A DNA stretch of 64,000 bases from Planctomycetota bacterium (GCA_024274785.1 JAJSAM010000037.1:1-64000), one strand, 5' to 3'. Shown: positions 18,542 to 28,402, counted from the stretch's first letter. Numbers and translations: made by a program. Notes: generated from the letters alone by a model not told the origin.

Positions 18542-19077
18542 CCGTCTCTCCTATGTGACTGCTTCACCTAAGTTCTCTCCGAGCCGTGCCGGGTAAACCG
18601 TCCCCCCGGAACACCGGCAAGATCAGGGCGTAACACCCCCGCGTCGGAATGCCACCACCCTTCGCTGCATACCTATTGGAAAAGAGGCCCCAAACTTTGG
18701 AGAAATTCGCAGATTTCCTCACGACCACCAGGTCGGCTCGTCTCCCGCAAGGCGCAAGACAGCGCACAGTAGCCCCCAAGTTGCTACGCACCAGGTACTT
18801 ATCAAGCCAAACACTCGCTTTGGGGAGCGACTTTGGAGGGCCTTGCCTGCCAAAAAACTCTCCGTTACGGAAGGATACTCACCGGCGCGGAAGCAGGTGG
18901 ATCCGGCCGGTTCAGGGTTCATGGATACGGATCTGCATATGCCACGGATCCCTGCGGCACGCTCGAGTGGTCCGGCACAGTCGTGGCCAGGCCCGACCCG
19001 CCGAGCGTGCGTTCGCCCGCGGCCCGGCAACACCGGGGGACGCGTTCCCCGTTCCGATGCTCTTTCCCGGCCGGAGA
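18542..19077. other. Intergenic region upstream of PEP-CTERM gene 1, no gene recognised
   Basis: This 536-bp stretch separates the PEP-CTERM gene from the end of the nitroreductase-like gene, both on the minus strand. It should hold the PEP-CTERM promoter. Small open frames in it lack protein-like composition. A short TCGCT/AGCGA hairpin is present near 18810-18830. I searched by eye for a -24/-12 sigma-54 element and found none with both GG and GC correctly spaced. Confidence 0.4.
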
Positions 19078-20187
19078 TCACGAACCGTATCTCACCGCCG
19101 CAAGGTCGTACCGGACGCTGGGGTGCGGCTTCCCGCCCTTCTGCCCGCCCAGTCGAAAGAGCATGACCGGAGTGCGCTCCCGGATTCCGGGAAGAAGTTC
19201 GGCGAGATCCCGCGCGACCGTCTCGAGGCGCAGCACATGCTTCGGCAGGAAGGTGCTCGAGTCGGTGCGAAGCTTGAGCAGAAACAGGGGGAGGCTTCCG
19301 AGAGTGTGGAATGCCAGGTTGGCGGCGCTGGCGGCGAGCCAGACCCGTTGCAGGGCCCGGCCGGCCTCGAGATAGCCGCGATCCGAGTCATCTCCGGTCA
19401 CCAGCAGGCCGAGGGCCCCGGTGGACCGTGCCTGTTTTGCGGAGATGCGAGCAAAGGAACGGCTCGCTCCGAACGCATTCGCGACGCGCATTCTTCCCCA
19501 GGGCCGGAGGAATCTGAGCACCGACCAGAGCGGCCGGGGAATCTCGAGGCTCCGGATGTCCAGGCCGTCCCGGCAGGAGGCGACCTCCTCCTCGGTGTAG
19601 CGGATCATCCGGTGCAACTCATCGTGAAAGCGCCGGTCTTCGAAGCGCACCCGGTCCGCCACACTCACCAGACTCGACATCTTCCGGATCGAAGGCCGGC
19701 CGGTTGTCCAGAGGATCTCGCAGGACGATCCGGCGATCGCTGCTTCGATACCGGCCAGGGACTCGGCAGGCACGGCCTCCGCCGAGTGCGGCAGGCGGTT
19801 CGTGTGCCGCGCCTCGATCTGCTCGGCGAGCGGATCCGGCTCACCGGCCGGTCGAAGCGCGACCGTCGCCACCAGCTCCCCCGGACCGGACGCCTTTACG
19901 GGGAGGTGGAACTCGACGTTCGCCGAGAGCCCCCGGCGCCCGGCTTCGAGCACCGTATTTTCGACGGCCGCACCGATCGCCAGCCACGAGAACAGGTCGC
20001 GCACGTCCGAGAGAACCGCCTTCTCGCGCAGGTGATAGATCCGGATCAACGTTGCGGTCGCCTCGAAGGCCCACGGCTGGTTGTTGTCGGGGGAAGGCGC
20101 CTTTCCGGCCGCCCGGAGCAGCGCATCCAGCCCGGCCTGGTCGAGGAGGCTGCGATCCGGTCCGGAACTGTCGCTGTGGTCGTCCAC
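19078..20187 (-). CDS. Nitroreductase-like (Acg-type) FMN-dependent protein
   Basis: The protein is 369 aa from GTG 20187. Near the N-terminus it has AAGKAPSPDNNQPWAFE, matching the nitroreductase FMN-binding pattern (A-x-SxxNxQPW). Later ARHTNRLPHS, DRGYLEAGRALQRVWLAASA and the C-terminal RTPVMLFRLGGQKGGKPHPSVR fit the long, Acg-like branch, in which the fold is duplicated and catalytic activity is often unproven. It follows the SxtJ-like gene by 67 bp on the same strand and may be co-transcribed with it and the carbamoyltransferase. Its substrate is unknown. Confidence 0.75.
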   Translation of the reverse strand: MDDHSDSSGPDRSLLDQAGLDALLRAAGKAPSPDNNQPWAFEATATLIRIYHLREKAVLSDVRDLFSWLAIGAAVENTVLEAGRRGLSANVEFHLPVKASGPGELVATVALRPAGEPDPLAEQIEARHTNRLPHSAEAVPAESLAGIEAAIAGSSCEILWTTGRPSIRKMSSLVSVADRVRFEDRRFHDELHRMIRYTEEEVASCRDGLDIRSLEIPRPLWSVLRFLRPWGRMRVANAFGASRSFARISAKQARSTGALGLLVTGDDSDRGYLEAGRALQRVWLAASAANLAFHTLGSLPLFLLKLRTDSSTFLPKHVLRLETVARDLAELLPGIRERTPVMLFRLGGQKGGKPHPSVRYDLAAVRYGS

Positions 20188-20254
20188 GGCTGAAGGCTAA
20201 TCCATGGACCCGGCGACGCCGCCGAATTTCACCAGAGGCGCATGCCGCGGGCCC

Positions 20255-20674
20255 TCAGTACTGCCGGAAGTACCGACCGGGCTTCGCGGGAGGCGCCCGT
20301 CGAGTCCAGTACGTCTCGGCATCCGGATCGGGACGCGGAGCCATCGCGTTCTTCCCGAGCGCCCTCCGCAGCAGGCCGATGGGTGTCAGGATCCCAAAGT
20401 AGACCAGGCCGAGGAGGACCACCGACAGCACCATGCCGATGGGCAGGGCCGCGGCCATCATCACGACGTAGACCGGGCGGATGAAGGGTGGGTGCAGAAA
20501 ACCGACCCCGCCCACCACGATGGCCCCGCAGGCCAGAATGCCCGCCGTCGTGAACGGCAGATTCCGGCCGTAGTGGAAGTAGACCGCCAGGCCGGTGAAG
20601 AATACGGCGAAGGCGACGGCGAACTGCCGGAGTTGATGGCTCGGCGGCTTCCAGTTGATGTCGATCAGCGCCAT
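20255..20674 (-). CDS. SxtJ-family small membrane protein
   Basis: The protein is 139 aa with the conserved opening MALIDINWKPPSHQLRQFAV and three predicted transmembrane helices (about residues 18-35, 42-60 and 68-95). The soluble tail is Pro/Arg rich. SxtJ proteins are small membrane proteins commonly encoded next to SxtI-type carbamoyltransferases, as here, where only 12 bp separate it from the carbamoyltransferase stop. Their function is not established. The short DUF5989-type protein that often accompanies the pair is not found in the adjacent gaps. Confidence 0.82.
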   Translation of the reverse strand: MALIDINWKPPSHQLRQFAVAFAVFFTGLAVYFHYGRNLPFTTAGILACGAIVVGGVGFLHPPFIRPVYVVMMAAALPIGMVLSVVLLGLVYFGILTPIGLLRRALGKNAMAPRPDPDAETYWTRRAPPAKPGRYFRQY

Positions 20675-20686
20675 GTGCCGTTCCTC

Positions 20687-22519
20687 TCAGTCCAGGTCGA
20701 ATTTCGCCAGGTGCTCCTCGCGGGAGAAGCCGTCCGCCTTCGGCTGATCGTCCTTCCGGAGGACGAACCGCTCCATCACCAGGATGTCCATATTCGTAGC
20801 CATGAAGACCCGGTAGGCATGCTCAGGGGAGCAGACGATCGGCTCCCCGCGGACATTGAAGCTCGTGTTGATGATGACCGGACAGCCGGTCTGGCGCTCG
20901 AATTCCGTGATGAGCGCGTGGTAGCGGCCGTGCCGGTCCGGATCGACCGTCTGGACCCTGGCCGAGTAGTCGACGTGCGTAATCGCCGGGACCTCGGAGC
21001 GCTTCACCCTGAGCTTGTCGAGCCCCACCAGACCGTCCATGGAGTCGGCGGACCGCTTCTCGTCCCGCACCCCGGCCACGAGCAGCATGTAGGGACTGTC
21101 CTCCTCCTCGCGAACCTCGAAGTACTCGTGGACACGGCTGCGCAGCACCGAAGGCGCGAAGGGGCGGAACGACTCGCGGAACTTGATCTTCACATTCATG
21201 ACCGTCTGCATCTTCGTGCTCCGGGCATCGCCGACGATGCTCCGACTGCCGAGGGCCCGCGGGCCGAATTCCATCCGCCCCTGCATCCAGCCGACCACCT
21301 TCTCGTTCGCCATGTGGCCCGCCACGGCCTTCATCAGGTCGCGTTCATCCTCGATGAAGTCATAGCGCGCTCCCCGACCCTCCAGGTAGGTTCGGATCTC
21401 GTCTTACGAGAACTTCGGGCCGAGCAGTGTGCCGCTCTGGACATCCGCCCCGGTGCCGGTGCGCGGCTTCCCGAGAAGCTGATGCCAGATCAGCAGCGCC
21501 ACGCCGAGAGCGCCTCCGGCATCGCCGGCGGCCGGCTGGATCCAGATGTTCTCAAACGGCCCTTCGCGCAGCAAACGACCATTCCCGACACAGTTCAGGG
21601 CGACGCCGCCGGCCAGGACGAGGTTGTCCACCCCCGTTTCGGCGTGAACGTGTTCCGCAGCCTTCAGCACGATCTCTTCGGTGACTTTCTGGATCGAGGC
21701 GGCGATGTCCATGTCCATCTGGCCCGGATCGGTCTCCGGCTTCCGCGGCGGCCGGCCGAACAGGCGGTCGAACTTGCGGGAGGTCATCGTCAGGCCCTGG
21801 CAGTAGTTGAAGTACGACTGATCCATGCGGAAGGAGCCGTCCGCCTTCAGGTCGATCAGGTGCTCCTTGATGAGGTCGATGTACTTCGGCTCGCCGTAAG
21901 GCGCCAGGCCCATGAGCTTGTATTCGCCGGAATTCACGCGGAATCCGGTGTAGTAGGTGAACGCGGAGTAAAGCAGGCCGAGTGAGTGCGGGAAGCGCAG
22001 TTCGTGGGTCAACTCGATGCGGTTGCCACGCCCCAGCCCGAAGCTGGCCGTTGCCCACTCTCCAACGCCATCCAGCGTGAGAATCGCAGCCTCCTGAAAC
22101 GGCGAAGGGAAGAAGGCGCTCGCGGCGTGCGATTCGTGGTGCTCGGGGAAAACGATCTGCCGGCCGTACTCCTTCGAGAGCCCCTTGCGAATCAGGCGAG
22201 GCAGGTGGAGCTTCTCACGCACCCAGATGGGCATGGCTTTGAGGAAGGAGCTGAATCCACGCGGACAGAAACCGAGGTAGGTCTCGAGCAGACGCTCGAA
22301 TTTGAGAAGAGGCTTGTCGTAGAATCCGACGTAGTCGAGATCCCCGGGAGCGATGCCGGCTTCCGCCAGGCAGTAGTCGATCGCGTGCTGGGGGAAGCGG
22401 TGATCGTGCTTCTTGCGAGTGAACCGCTCTTCCTGTGCGGCCGCGACGATCTTGCCGTCCATCAGCAGGGCGGCGGCGGAATCGTGGTAATAGGCGGAAA
22501 TGCCGAGGATGGCCGTCAT
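20687..22519 (-). pseudogene. Carbamoyltransferase (NodU/SxtI family) interrupted by one in-frame TAA
   Basis: Residues 1-371 (21407-22519) begin with ILGISAYYHDSAAALLMDG and contain the Kae1-like N-terminal domain (HHESHAASAFFPSPF, ILTLDGVGEWATAS, NLVLAGGVALNCVGNGRLL). The codon at 21406-21404 is TAA. The frame then continues unchanged through DEIRTYLEGRGARYDFIEDE and MKAVAGHMANEKVVGWMQGR into the C-terminal domain with FGPRALGSRSI and CPVIINTSFNVRGEPIV. Without the stop the protein would be 610 aa, the usual family size. The break falls at the conserved FS-x-DEI joint, where a GAA-to-TAA change would explain it. Either the gene is inactive, it is read through, it works as two chains, or this is a sequence error. 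The family carbamoylates sugars or natural products. Confidence 0.88.
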
Positions 22520-22691
22520 GATCCGGTTTTCCCATCAAGTCGCGCCGGACTGATCGCAACTGCCGCGTGTAGCATCACCAAGACCCCATAACCCCCCGCA
22601 GCGCTCCGCCCAGCCGCGAACCAGTCCCGCCGCGGACGCACGCCCTGGAATGCATTACCATCGGGTGGGGCCATCACACTACGAAGATCAG

Positions 22692-23495
22692 CTAGCCGTC
22701 AAGCAACGCTTCACTCCGGGCGGCAGGGCTTCCCAGGGCCCGCAGAGCGCGCAGAAACCGATCGATCCTGGTTCCTTTCCACTCTCCGGACCCGAGGGTG
22801 AACCGGCCTTCGTAATCGGTCGCGAGAACGGGCGCGGTGACGAAGTGCCGGATACCGCGCGGCATGGGCTCCCGGACCAGGGAAGCTGCCAGATTCAGTC
22901 TGAGACCCACCACCGGGGCGTTGTTCACCACCGGACAGATGCTCTCCTCACCGAACTGCTCGAACCCGAACATCCGGCTGTAGAATTTCACGTGGTGCGG
23001 GTGCACCCCCACGATCAGGTCGCTGTGGCTCGTATAGTGGCCGTAGAAATAGGCCCATTTCATGAGTTCGAGCTTCGCGTCCAGGGTTCGGCGGAGATCG
23101 ATTCGTCGGTCCGCCAGCAGGCCCACCTCGATCAGGGTTCGCCCCGCACTCCGGAGAGCGCGCATTTCCACGGGGAAGCTGGCGTCGAGCGGAAGCCCGT
23201 CCGCGGCGTCGGGGTACGCGCTGATGGTCGCACCGATCTCATTGCGGATCATCCCGGCCACCGTGAGGGAATCATCCCGGGTCGCGGCTTCGACCAGGTG
23301 GATCTTCAGAGTATTCGACAGGATCAGCCGGGCCCTCAGATAGGACCTGTACACCAGTGACCAGGCCCCGAGAGCCTCTTCCACCGATTGAATCGGGCGG
23401 TAGTCAAGGCCACCGGATCGCCGCCTGCGGGATCGTCCCTCGGGGATGTCCCCGCCCACTGTCGCTCCACGCTTTTCGGACCGGCGTTTCACCAT
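22692..23495 (-). CDS. FeeM-like N-acyl amino acid synthase / PEP-CTERM-system-associated acyltransferase
   Basis: The protein is 267 aa. An Arg-rich N-terminus (about 30 residues) precedes a GNAT-like domain: YRPIQSVEEALGAWSLVYRSY, then GHYTSHSDLIVGVHPHHVKFYSRMFGFEQFG and NNAPVVGLRLNLA. The HPHHVKFY-x-R-x-x-GFE segment is characteristic of FeeM-type acyltransferases, which move long-chain acyl groups from acyl-carrier protein to amino acids, and of relatives noted in exosortase genomes. No acyl-carrier protein lies nearby. It is divergent from the secreted TIGR03790-like gene. Product identity is inference. Confidence 0.72.
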   Translation of the reverse strand: MVKRRSEKRGATVGGDIPEGRSRRRRSGGLDYRPIQSVEEALGAWSLVYRSYLRARLILSNTLKIHLVEAATRDDSLTVAGMIRNEIGATISAYPDAADGLPLDASFPVEMRALRSAGRTLIEVGLLADRRIDLRRTLDAKLELMKWAYFYGHYTSHSDLIVGVHPHHVKFYSRMFGFEQFGEESICPVVNNAPVVGLRLNLAASLVREPMPRGIRHFVTAPVLATDYEGRFTLGSGEWKGTRIDRFLRALRALGSPAARSEALLDG

Positions 23496-23877
23496 ACGCT
23501 CCTACCCGTTCGACACCTTCGTCCTGCGTACGTATCGGCATCGGGACGGCCTGCGATGTAGGAAAAACGGCACGTTCACCGCCCGCCTCGAGAGACGGGG
23601 TGGTCGAGGGACGCGGTGCTGAAGAGACCGGAAGATGCCGGCCACCGGCAACGCCGGGCCTCCGTCGCGCCGTCGTTGGCGAATCAGCGTCTCGCGGGGT
23701 GCGCACGGGCGAAAGGCCGGCCATCAGGTCGACGGCGACCCCGGTCTGGACCTGGATGCCGAGTGCGGGCAGGAGGGATGCGGCGCCCGGATCGGAACCG
23801 TTATGCATGAGTCAGCTCTTACCCTCCACGGGTACACTCTCGAGGCTGAACCTCGCTCCGGACCGGAAGGAGTTGCG
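23496..23877. other. Divergent intergenic region, no gene recognised
   Basis: This 382-bp region lies between the FeeM-like gene (minus) and the large secreted protein gene (plus). An open frame in phase with the plus gene extends back through it, but its composition is Arg/Gly-rich and unlike a secreted protein, and the strong SD at about 23865-23872 places the start at 23878. Promoters for both genes should lie here; I could not identify one with confidence. Confidence 0.4.
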
Positions 23878-26800
23878 ATGCCACGGTGCCGCGCGCCCAT
23901 TGCAGTGGTTCTTCCCATTCTCATCCTGACTCTGGCCAGGGTCGGGCTCTGCCAGTCCCGTCCGGACCAGGTGCTCGTGCTGTACAACGCCGACTGGCAG
24001 GTCGACCAGGACGGGTCCGATCCCGGCCAGGATTCCGAGGAGATTGCCCGATACTACGTCCGCGCCCGCACGGATCCCGTGACCGGCCGCAAGCCGTTTC
24101 TGCTCGGGCTCAGCGCCGGCGGCGGAGCCGACTCGCCCCTCAACCAGCCGGTGCTTCGAGAGGGCGTCAACGACAACTTGTACGGGCTGGTCACAAGAGA
24201 TGGCCATCGGATCACCGAACGGCTGCCGTTCAACTCGGATCAAGGCGATACGATCGTCCCGTTCAGGCTGATCGAAGCCGGGGCGGCCCTCCCCCGATAC
24301 GCGGCCATCTACCTTCGCCAGGAGGATATCCCGCGAGACGCCGGCACCTTCCGGTTGATCGGCCGGCAGCCGGAGAAGGGAGAGATCGTTTTCGGAACCT
24401 GGTCCCGGAGTGCCAGGGACACGCACCCCTCGGTATTCACCATTCCGGTGAACCGGAATATGATCATCGCGGTCGATCTGTCCGTGCTCGGAGAAGGCGC
24501 CTGGACGTTCGAGCTTTCTGCGGAAGGTGCGGGGGGATCCTACCGGCTCGTCGGGTCCACTGCTGAATTCAGCAGGGGGCGCCGGGGCATTCCGACCTTC
24601 GTACCGGTCGTGTGGGGCGAGGGTCCCCGAGGTGCGCGCGTGCCCGACCGGACCGCCGCGTTCCCGAAACTGCTCACGGCCGTGGACCTCATCGCACGAC
24701 TCGGCAACGGCCAGGTGTCCGGCTTGCGTCTCCCGTCCGTGGAACTCGCTGATCTCGTGCCGGAGAGCATTGCTCTGACCCTGGCGCCGGCGGGCCGGGA
24801 GGGAAGCGATGTTCCGGTCTACGCCGCCGCCGACGACTTCCTGTCCGCCGGCGCGGCTCTCTGGCGACTTTCAAGCGGTGATCTGATCGTGGCGGCCCGC
24901 TTCTCGAGCCTCTGTCCGGGCATCATCACCGCGGTGTGGTCGGGAACACGGCGGAACGGGGCGCCGTTCCGGAGGGAGCTTCGCCTGTACCCGCCTGGCG
25001 AGGTGCTTCCCAGCACGACCGGCCCCGACGGCATCCGGGATGACCGCAACTATCTCGACCTGATCGAGGGACCGGTTCGCGCGTTTCTGCAAGCGAACCG
25101 GACCGACGACGGCATTCCCCTGATCGACCACATCCTCTACATCGTGGTTATCCATGGCCTGCCCTACCAGGTCCGTTCAAGCTACGGGATCGCGCGGGGG
25201 CTGACCAATCTGAAGGGCGGCGATGTCGGTGCCGGCAGCGCACTCGGACAGCGCCTGATGATGATCCACTACGGCAGCATCGAGCCGCTGCGACCACCGG
25301 TGATCATGAACCTCGGACCGACCCGGGACGGATTCTGGCGGCCCATCCTCATCCATCCTCTGCGTTATGGACTCTTCGGATCGCGCTTCAACCCGATGCT
25401 GCACCCCCTGGCCTTTCGAACGGAAGCCCAGAAGAAGGCCCTGGCCGAGTTCGGCCCGGCGGCCGTGCTGAAGGGTATCTCTCCTCCGCTCACCACCGAA
25501 CTGATGAAGAGCCTGCCCCCCGGCCGGCGCCTGCTGGCGGTCACCCGCATCGATGCCGGCGATGTCGGGGCTGCCCGGAACCAGATCGATGGCGCTCTCT
25601 ACGGCGAACGGTACCTCACTCCCGGACTGGGATCAGCCTACTGCGGCCCCCACCAGGCGGAGGCGCCCCTCATCGACGCTCTCGTCGCGCGGGGCTTCGA
25701 GGTGAACCCGCTCGGGCAGACGTCCGATCGGGCGCTCTTTTATCTGGGCGCCGGTGCGAGCGGCCTGAAGTATCAGGAAGACCTCACCCCCGGGAACGCT
25801 TTGACTCCGGTCTGGGAGAAGGGATTTCTCCCGGGGAGCGTCGGTTATGCCATCAAGAGCTTCCTCGGGTGGGATCGACATCGCAGGCGCGCTCCCGTCC
25901 AGAGGCTTTTCGAGCAGATCATCCAGAATGGCGTGACCGCCTCGGCGGGATCCGCCGGGGGCGCCCATGACACCAATCTGACGTGGCCCGACCCCTTCGT
26001 TCTCGTGCAACTCCTGCTCGAGGGGTATGAGTACGGGGACGCGGTCCTCCGGAGCCTGATCTACCTCGACTGGACGATTTCGGTCGTCGGCGATCCCCTC
26101 TACCGTCCGGATCAGAGCAGGACCACCCCGGACACCACGAAACCCGAGATCGCCGGGCCGGGCGCGGTGACTCTCACGGTGGTTCCCGCCGGCCCGGGCG
26201 CCTTCGCCCTCCAGGCCGTGGTCACCCTCGCCGACTCCGGCGCCGAGATGGCGGAAATCGAGATCGAATGCACTCCGCGGTCGCCCTCCGAAGGAGAGAC
26301 GGTGATCGGCCGGAACACCAGGTTCTCCCGGCGACCGGACGCCTGGGCCTACCCCCTCCGTCCGGCTCGGACCTATGCGGTGAGGATCACTCTCACGGAT
26401 CCGTACGGGAACAGCTTCACGTCCACCCGGGAGAGCCTCCCGCTCCTGGTGAGCACCGGCCCGTCGCCGGTTCAGAAGACGCTGAAGCATGGCGTCCTGA
26501 AAGCCTGGCGCGGCAAGGACACCTTGCGCTTCGGTCAGCACGCGGTCGATCAGGAAGGGGAGCTGGAAATCCGGTTTACGGTGGGTAAGGAGCGCAAGCT
26601 GCCCTCGGTTTATGGTACGGGCCGCAACCGTCTCCTGCACGACGGGAGGTGGTTCCAGGTGGGCGGATCGACGCTCGACCTGTCTTCGGCTTCAAAGGGT
26701 CTCGTGCCGGGATCCGTTGCCAGGCTGCTCCTTCGGTGGCGACGGCGTCCGGTGACGCGGGAGGCATGGCTGATCGCCCGGGACGGCTCCCGCCACCTGA

Positions 26801-26985
26801 TCTCCGCGCAGAACCGCGCCGCCTGGGATCCCGGGAATGGGCTGGGAACGCGGCTCCAGATCGAGTCGAAGAGCCCCGTTCTGGAGATCACCTTCCGCGA
26901 CAACCCCGCCTTCGGAGAGGGGGCCCGGAAGACCGCACTGCCCTCCAGATTCAATGGGGAGCGCTACCGGTTGGCCAACGAGTAG
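23878..26985 (+). CDS. Large secreted TIGR03790-like protein of PEP-CTERM bacteria
   Basis: The protein is 1035 aa. ATG 23878 is preceded by GGAAGGAG and opens a signal peptide (AVVLPILILTLARVGLC). The mature part begins RPDQVLVLYNADW, then a region with SEEIARYYVRARTDP. Residues from about 415 resemble the TIGR03790 core: HILYIVVIHGLPYQVRSSYG, LLAVTRIDAGDVGAARNQID and later SLIYLDWTISVVGDPLYRP. The last 250 residues look like Ig/FN3-type beta domains. That family is known mainly from species with PEP-CTERM systems and has no assigned function. No sorting signal or anchor is visible at this C-terminus. It is longer than simple members of the family. Confidence 0.72.
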   Translation: MPRCRAPIAVVLPILILTLARVGLCQSRPDQVLVLYNADWQVDQDGSDPGQDSEEIARYYVRARTDPVTGRKPFLLGLSAGGGADSPLNQPVLREGVNDNLYGLVTRDGHRITERLPFNSDQGDTIVPFRLIEAGAALPRYAAIYLRQEDIPRDAGTFRLIGRQPEKGEIVFGTWSRSARDTHPSVFTIPVNRNMIIAVDLSVLGEGAWTFELSAEGAGGSYRLVGSTAEFSRGRRGIPTFVPVVWGEGPRGARVPDRTAAFPKLLTAVDLIARLGNGQVSGLRLPSVELADLVPESIALTLAPAGREGSDVPVYAAADDFLSAGAALWRLSSGDLIVAARFSSLCPGIITAVWSGTRRNGAPFRRELRLYPPGEVLPSTTGPDGIRDDRNYLDLIEGPVRAFLQANRTDDGIPLIDHILYIVVIHGLPYQVRSSYGIARGLTNLKGGDVGAGSALGQRLMMIHYGSIEPLRPPVIMNLGPTRDGFWRPILIHPLRYGLFGSRFNPMLHPLAFRTEAQKKALAEFGPAAVLKGISPPLTTELMKSLPPGRRLLAVTRIDAGDVGAARNQIDGALYGERYLTPGLGSAYCGPHQAEAPLIDALVARGFEVNPLGQTSDRALFYLGAGASGLKYQEDLTPGNALTPVWEKGFLPGSVGYAIKSFLGWDRHRRRAPVQRLFEQIIQNGVTASAGSAGGAHDTNLTWPDPFVLVQLLLEGYEYGDAVLRSLIYLDWTISVVGDPLYRPDQSRTTPDTTKPEIAGPGAVTLTVVPAGPGAFALQAVVTLADSGAEMAEIEIECTPRSPSEGETVIGRNTRFSRRPDAWAYPLRPARTYAVRITLTDPYGNSFTSTRESLPLLVSTGPSPVQKTLKHGVLKAWRGKDTLRFGQHAVDQEGELEIRFTVGKERKLPSVYGTGRNRLLHDGRWFQVGGSTLDLSSASKGLVPGSVARLLLRWRRRPVTREAWLIARDGSRHLISAQNRAAWDPGNGLGTRLQIESKSPVLEITFRDNPAFGEGARKTALPSRFNGERYRLANE

Positions 26986-27014
26986 ACCGCGGAGCGGCCG
27001 CCCCCACAGCCCGC

Positions 27015-27926
27015 TCAGGTGGTCGTCCGCCAGTCCGCCTCGTCCGTATACCAGGGCAATCCGTGAGGCTCGTAACCGCTGCGAAGTTCGTCGAGTTCCT
27101 CCTGGGTCATGCTTTCGTCCCACGACCGGATCATCGCGCGCGGATCGCGTTCGGAGATCCGCGTCGCCAGGAGTTGTTCCATGTCCGCCGTCCACTCGAG
27201 CCCCATCCGGCGGATCACTTTTGCGTAGGCCCGCAACGGATCGGCACACAGGTCCTCGTAGCGGACCGCATGGAAGTCTCCGTAGTCCTCGAGAAAAGAG
27301 AGGGCGAAGCGAACGCACTCTCCCTGGTAGTCTCCGATGATCCGCCAGCGATCCGGGTGCTCCCAGTCCCCCTCCGCGGAATCCCACCAGCCGAATTTCC
27401 GGTAGCTGAGCGCCACGCCGGCGGGATGGCGGACGAGCAGGACCACGAAGGGCCGGTACTCCTTGCAGAGCCACTCCAGCGCGTAGGGATTCACTTCCTT
27501 GACCAGCACCCGCCCCCTGGTTCTGCGGCGCAGTTTCCACTCCCAGGGATTCACGCAGATGTTCCGTGGAAACATCGGTAGCCCCGCAAAGGCCAGCTTC
27601 GCGGCTTGGTCATACTCTTCAGGCAGGGGGATGCCACGCAGCGGCAGGACCGAAGGGGGCTTGTCCTTCGTACGGGTGAGCGGTTCCCTCAGGTAGAGCG
27701 CGTTCGGGGACAGAGCCGTAGTCGAACCCATCCAGCTCGAGCCGCTCCTCGGGAGCGACATCACCACGATGGGCGGACCGGAGACGGGCAATAGCCGCCC
27801 GATCATCCTGCTCAGACCACCGAAGCCGGCCCACCAGACGGGATTGTCATATTTCCAGGCCTCGTAGCGCTTTTGCAGGCCGGAAGGAAAGCAATGCGCA
27901 GAAATCCAACGCATGGGCCCGCTCAT
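27015..27926 (-). CDS. Sulfotransferase family protein (first of three)
   Basis: The protein is 303 aa. The 5'-phosphosulfate-binding loop is IVVMSLPRSGSSWMGSTTAL (about residues 53-72) and the 3'-phosphate-binding segment is VVLLVRHPAGVALSYRKF (about 162-179), both hallmarks of PAPS-dependent sulfotransferases. The ending includes ERDPRAMIRSWDESMTQEE. It transfers sulfate from PAPS, probably to a glycan hydroxyl, given its place at the distal end of the EPS operon. Its ATG overlaps the upstream Alg13-like stop by 4 bp (ATGA). It is the last gene of the 33-kb minus-strand array; only 29 bp separate it from the convergent secreted-protein gene. Confidence 0.88.
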   Translation of the reverse strand: MSGPMRWISAHCFPSGLQKRYEAWKYDNPVWWAGFGGLSRMIGRLLPVSGPPIVVMSLPRSGSSWMGSTTALSPNALYLREPLTRTKDKPPSVLPLRGIPLPEEYDQAAKLAFAGLPMFPRNICVNPWEWKLRRRTRGRVLVKEVNPYALEWLCKEYRPFVVLLVRHPAGVALSYRKFGWWDSAEGDWEHPDRWRIIGDYQGECVRFALSFLEDYGDFHAVRYEDLCADPLRAYAKVIRRMGLEWTADMEQLLATRISERDPRAMIRSWDESMTQEELDELRSGYEPHGLPWYTDEADWRTTT

Positions 27927-28402
27927 ACGCCGTCCCCTCTCAGGAAACCAGAGATTGCCGCGACCAGTTGATCCGCCGGGAGTACCCCTGGCCGCGAAAG
28001 GGTATCCCGGGCCTCATCGAGCATCGCCGGCAAGTCTTCATCGCTCAAAGCCACCCGAAAACCGCATCGGCCCGCCAGGTGCCGGCAGGTCGCGGCCTGG
28101 TGTTCGTTGCGCGTTTCACCCAGCCGGGCCGAGCGCGGCATCATGAGCACCGGGACTCCCACGCGAGCGGCCACGAGCAGGACGCCGGTGCCCGCATGCG
28201 ACACCACGAGGTCGCAGTTCTCCATACGTCGCTCATACCGTCCCGGCGGCAGGAACCGGACGAACTCCATGTGGGAGGGCTCGTGATCCGTCTCGCCGAT
28301 CTGGGCGAAGACCCTCTCACGGGGATGTTTCCCGGACCACGCATCCATGGCGCGGACCAGGCGGTCAAAAGGAGTCTGTCCCCCCACGGTGACGAAGATC
28401 AA
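27923..28402 (-). CDS. Alg13/PssE-like glycosyltransferase subunit (GT28 C-terminal domain)
   Basis: The protein is 159 aa from TTG 28402. That codon overlaps the preceding stop as TTGA, sits behind a G-rich SD and gives the family start (MIFVTVGGQTPFDRLVRAMD). SHAGTGVLLVAARVGVPVLMMPR is the donor-nucleotide-binding GT28 signature and NEHQAATCRHLA follows it. In eukaryotic Alg13/Alg14 and bacterial PssE/PssD, this catalytic half pairs with a membrane-bound half to add the second sugar to a lipid-linked glycan. Its partner is the next gene upstream. A longer start at 28453 would put extra residues in front of the conserved first strand. Confidence 0.85.
   Translation of the reverse strand: MIFVTVGGQTPFDRLVRAMDAWSGKHPRERVFAQIGETDHEPSHMEFVRFLPPGRYERRMENCDLVVSHAGTGVLLVAARVGVPVLMMPRSARLGETRNEHQAATCRHLAGRCGFRVALSDEDLPAMLDEARDTLSRPGVLPADQLVAAISGFLRGDGV

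Noticed and set aside
18640-18860. A c-di-GMP riboswitch upstream of the PEP-CTERM gene
   Set aside because: Short GGCA and CAAAGC-like words occur, but not the ordered conserved core of either known c-di-GMP riboswitch class.
20204-21985. Open frame of 593 codons on the plus strand
   Set aside because: It lies antisense to the carbamoyltransferase and SxtJ genes, has no recognisable motif, and its His/Arg/Asp-rich composition is typical of an antisense frame in GC-rich DNA.
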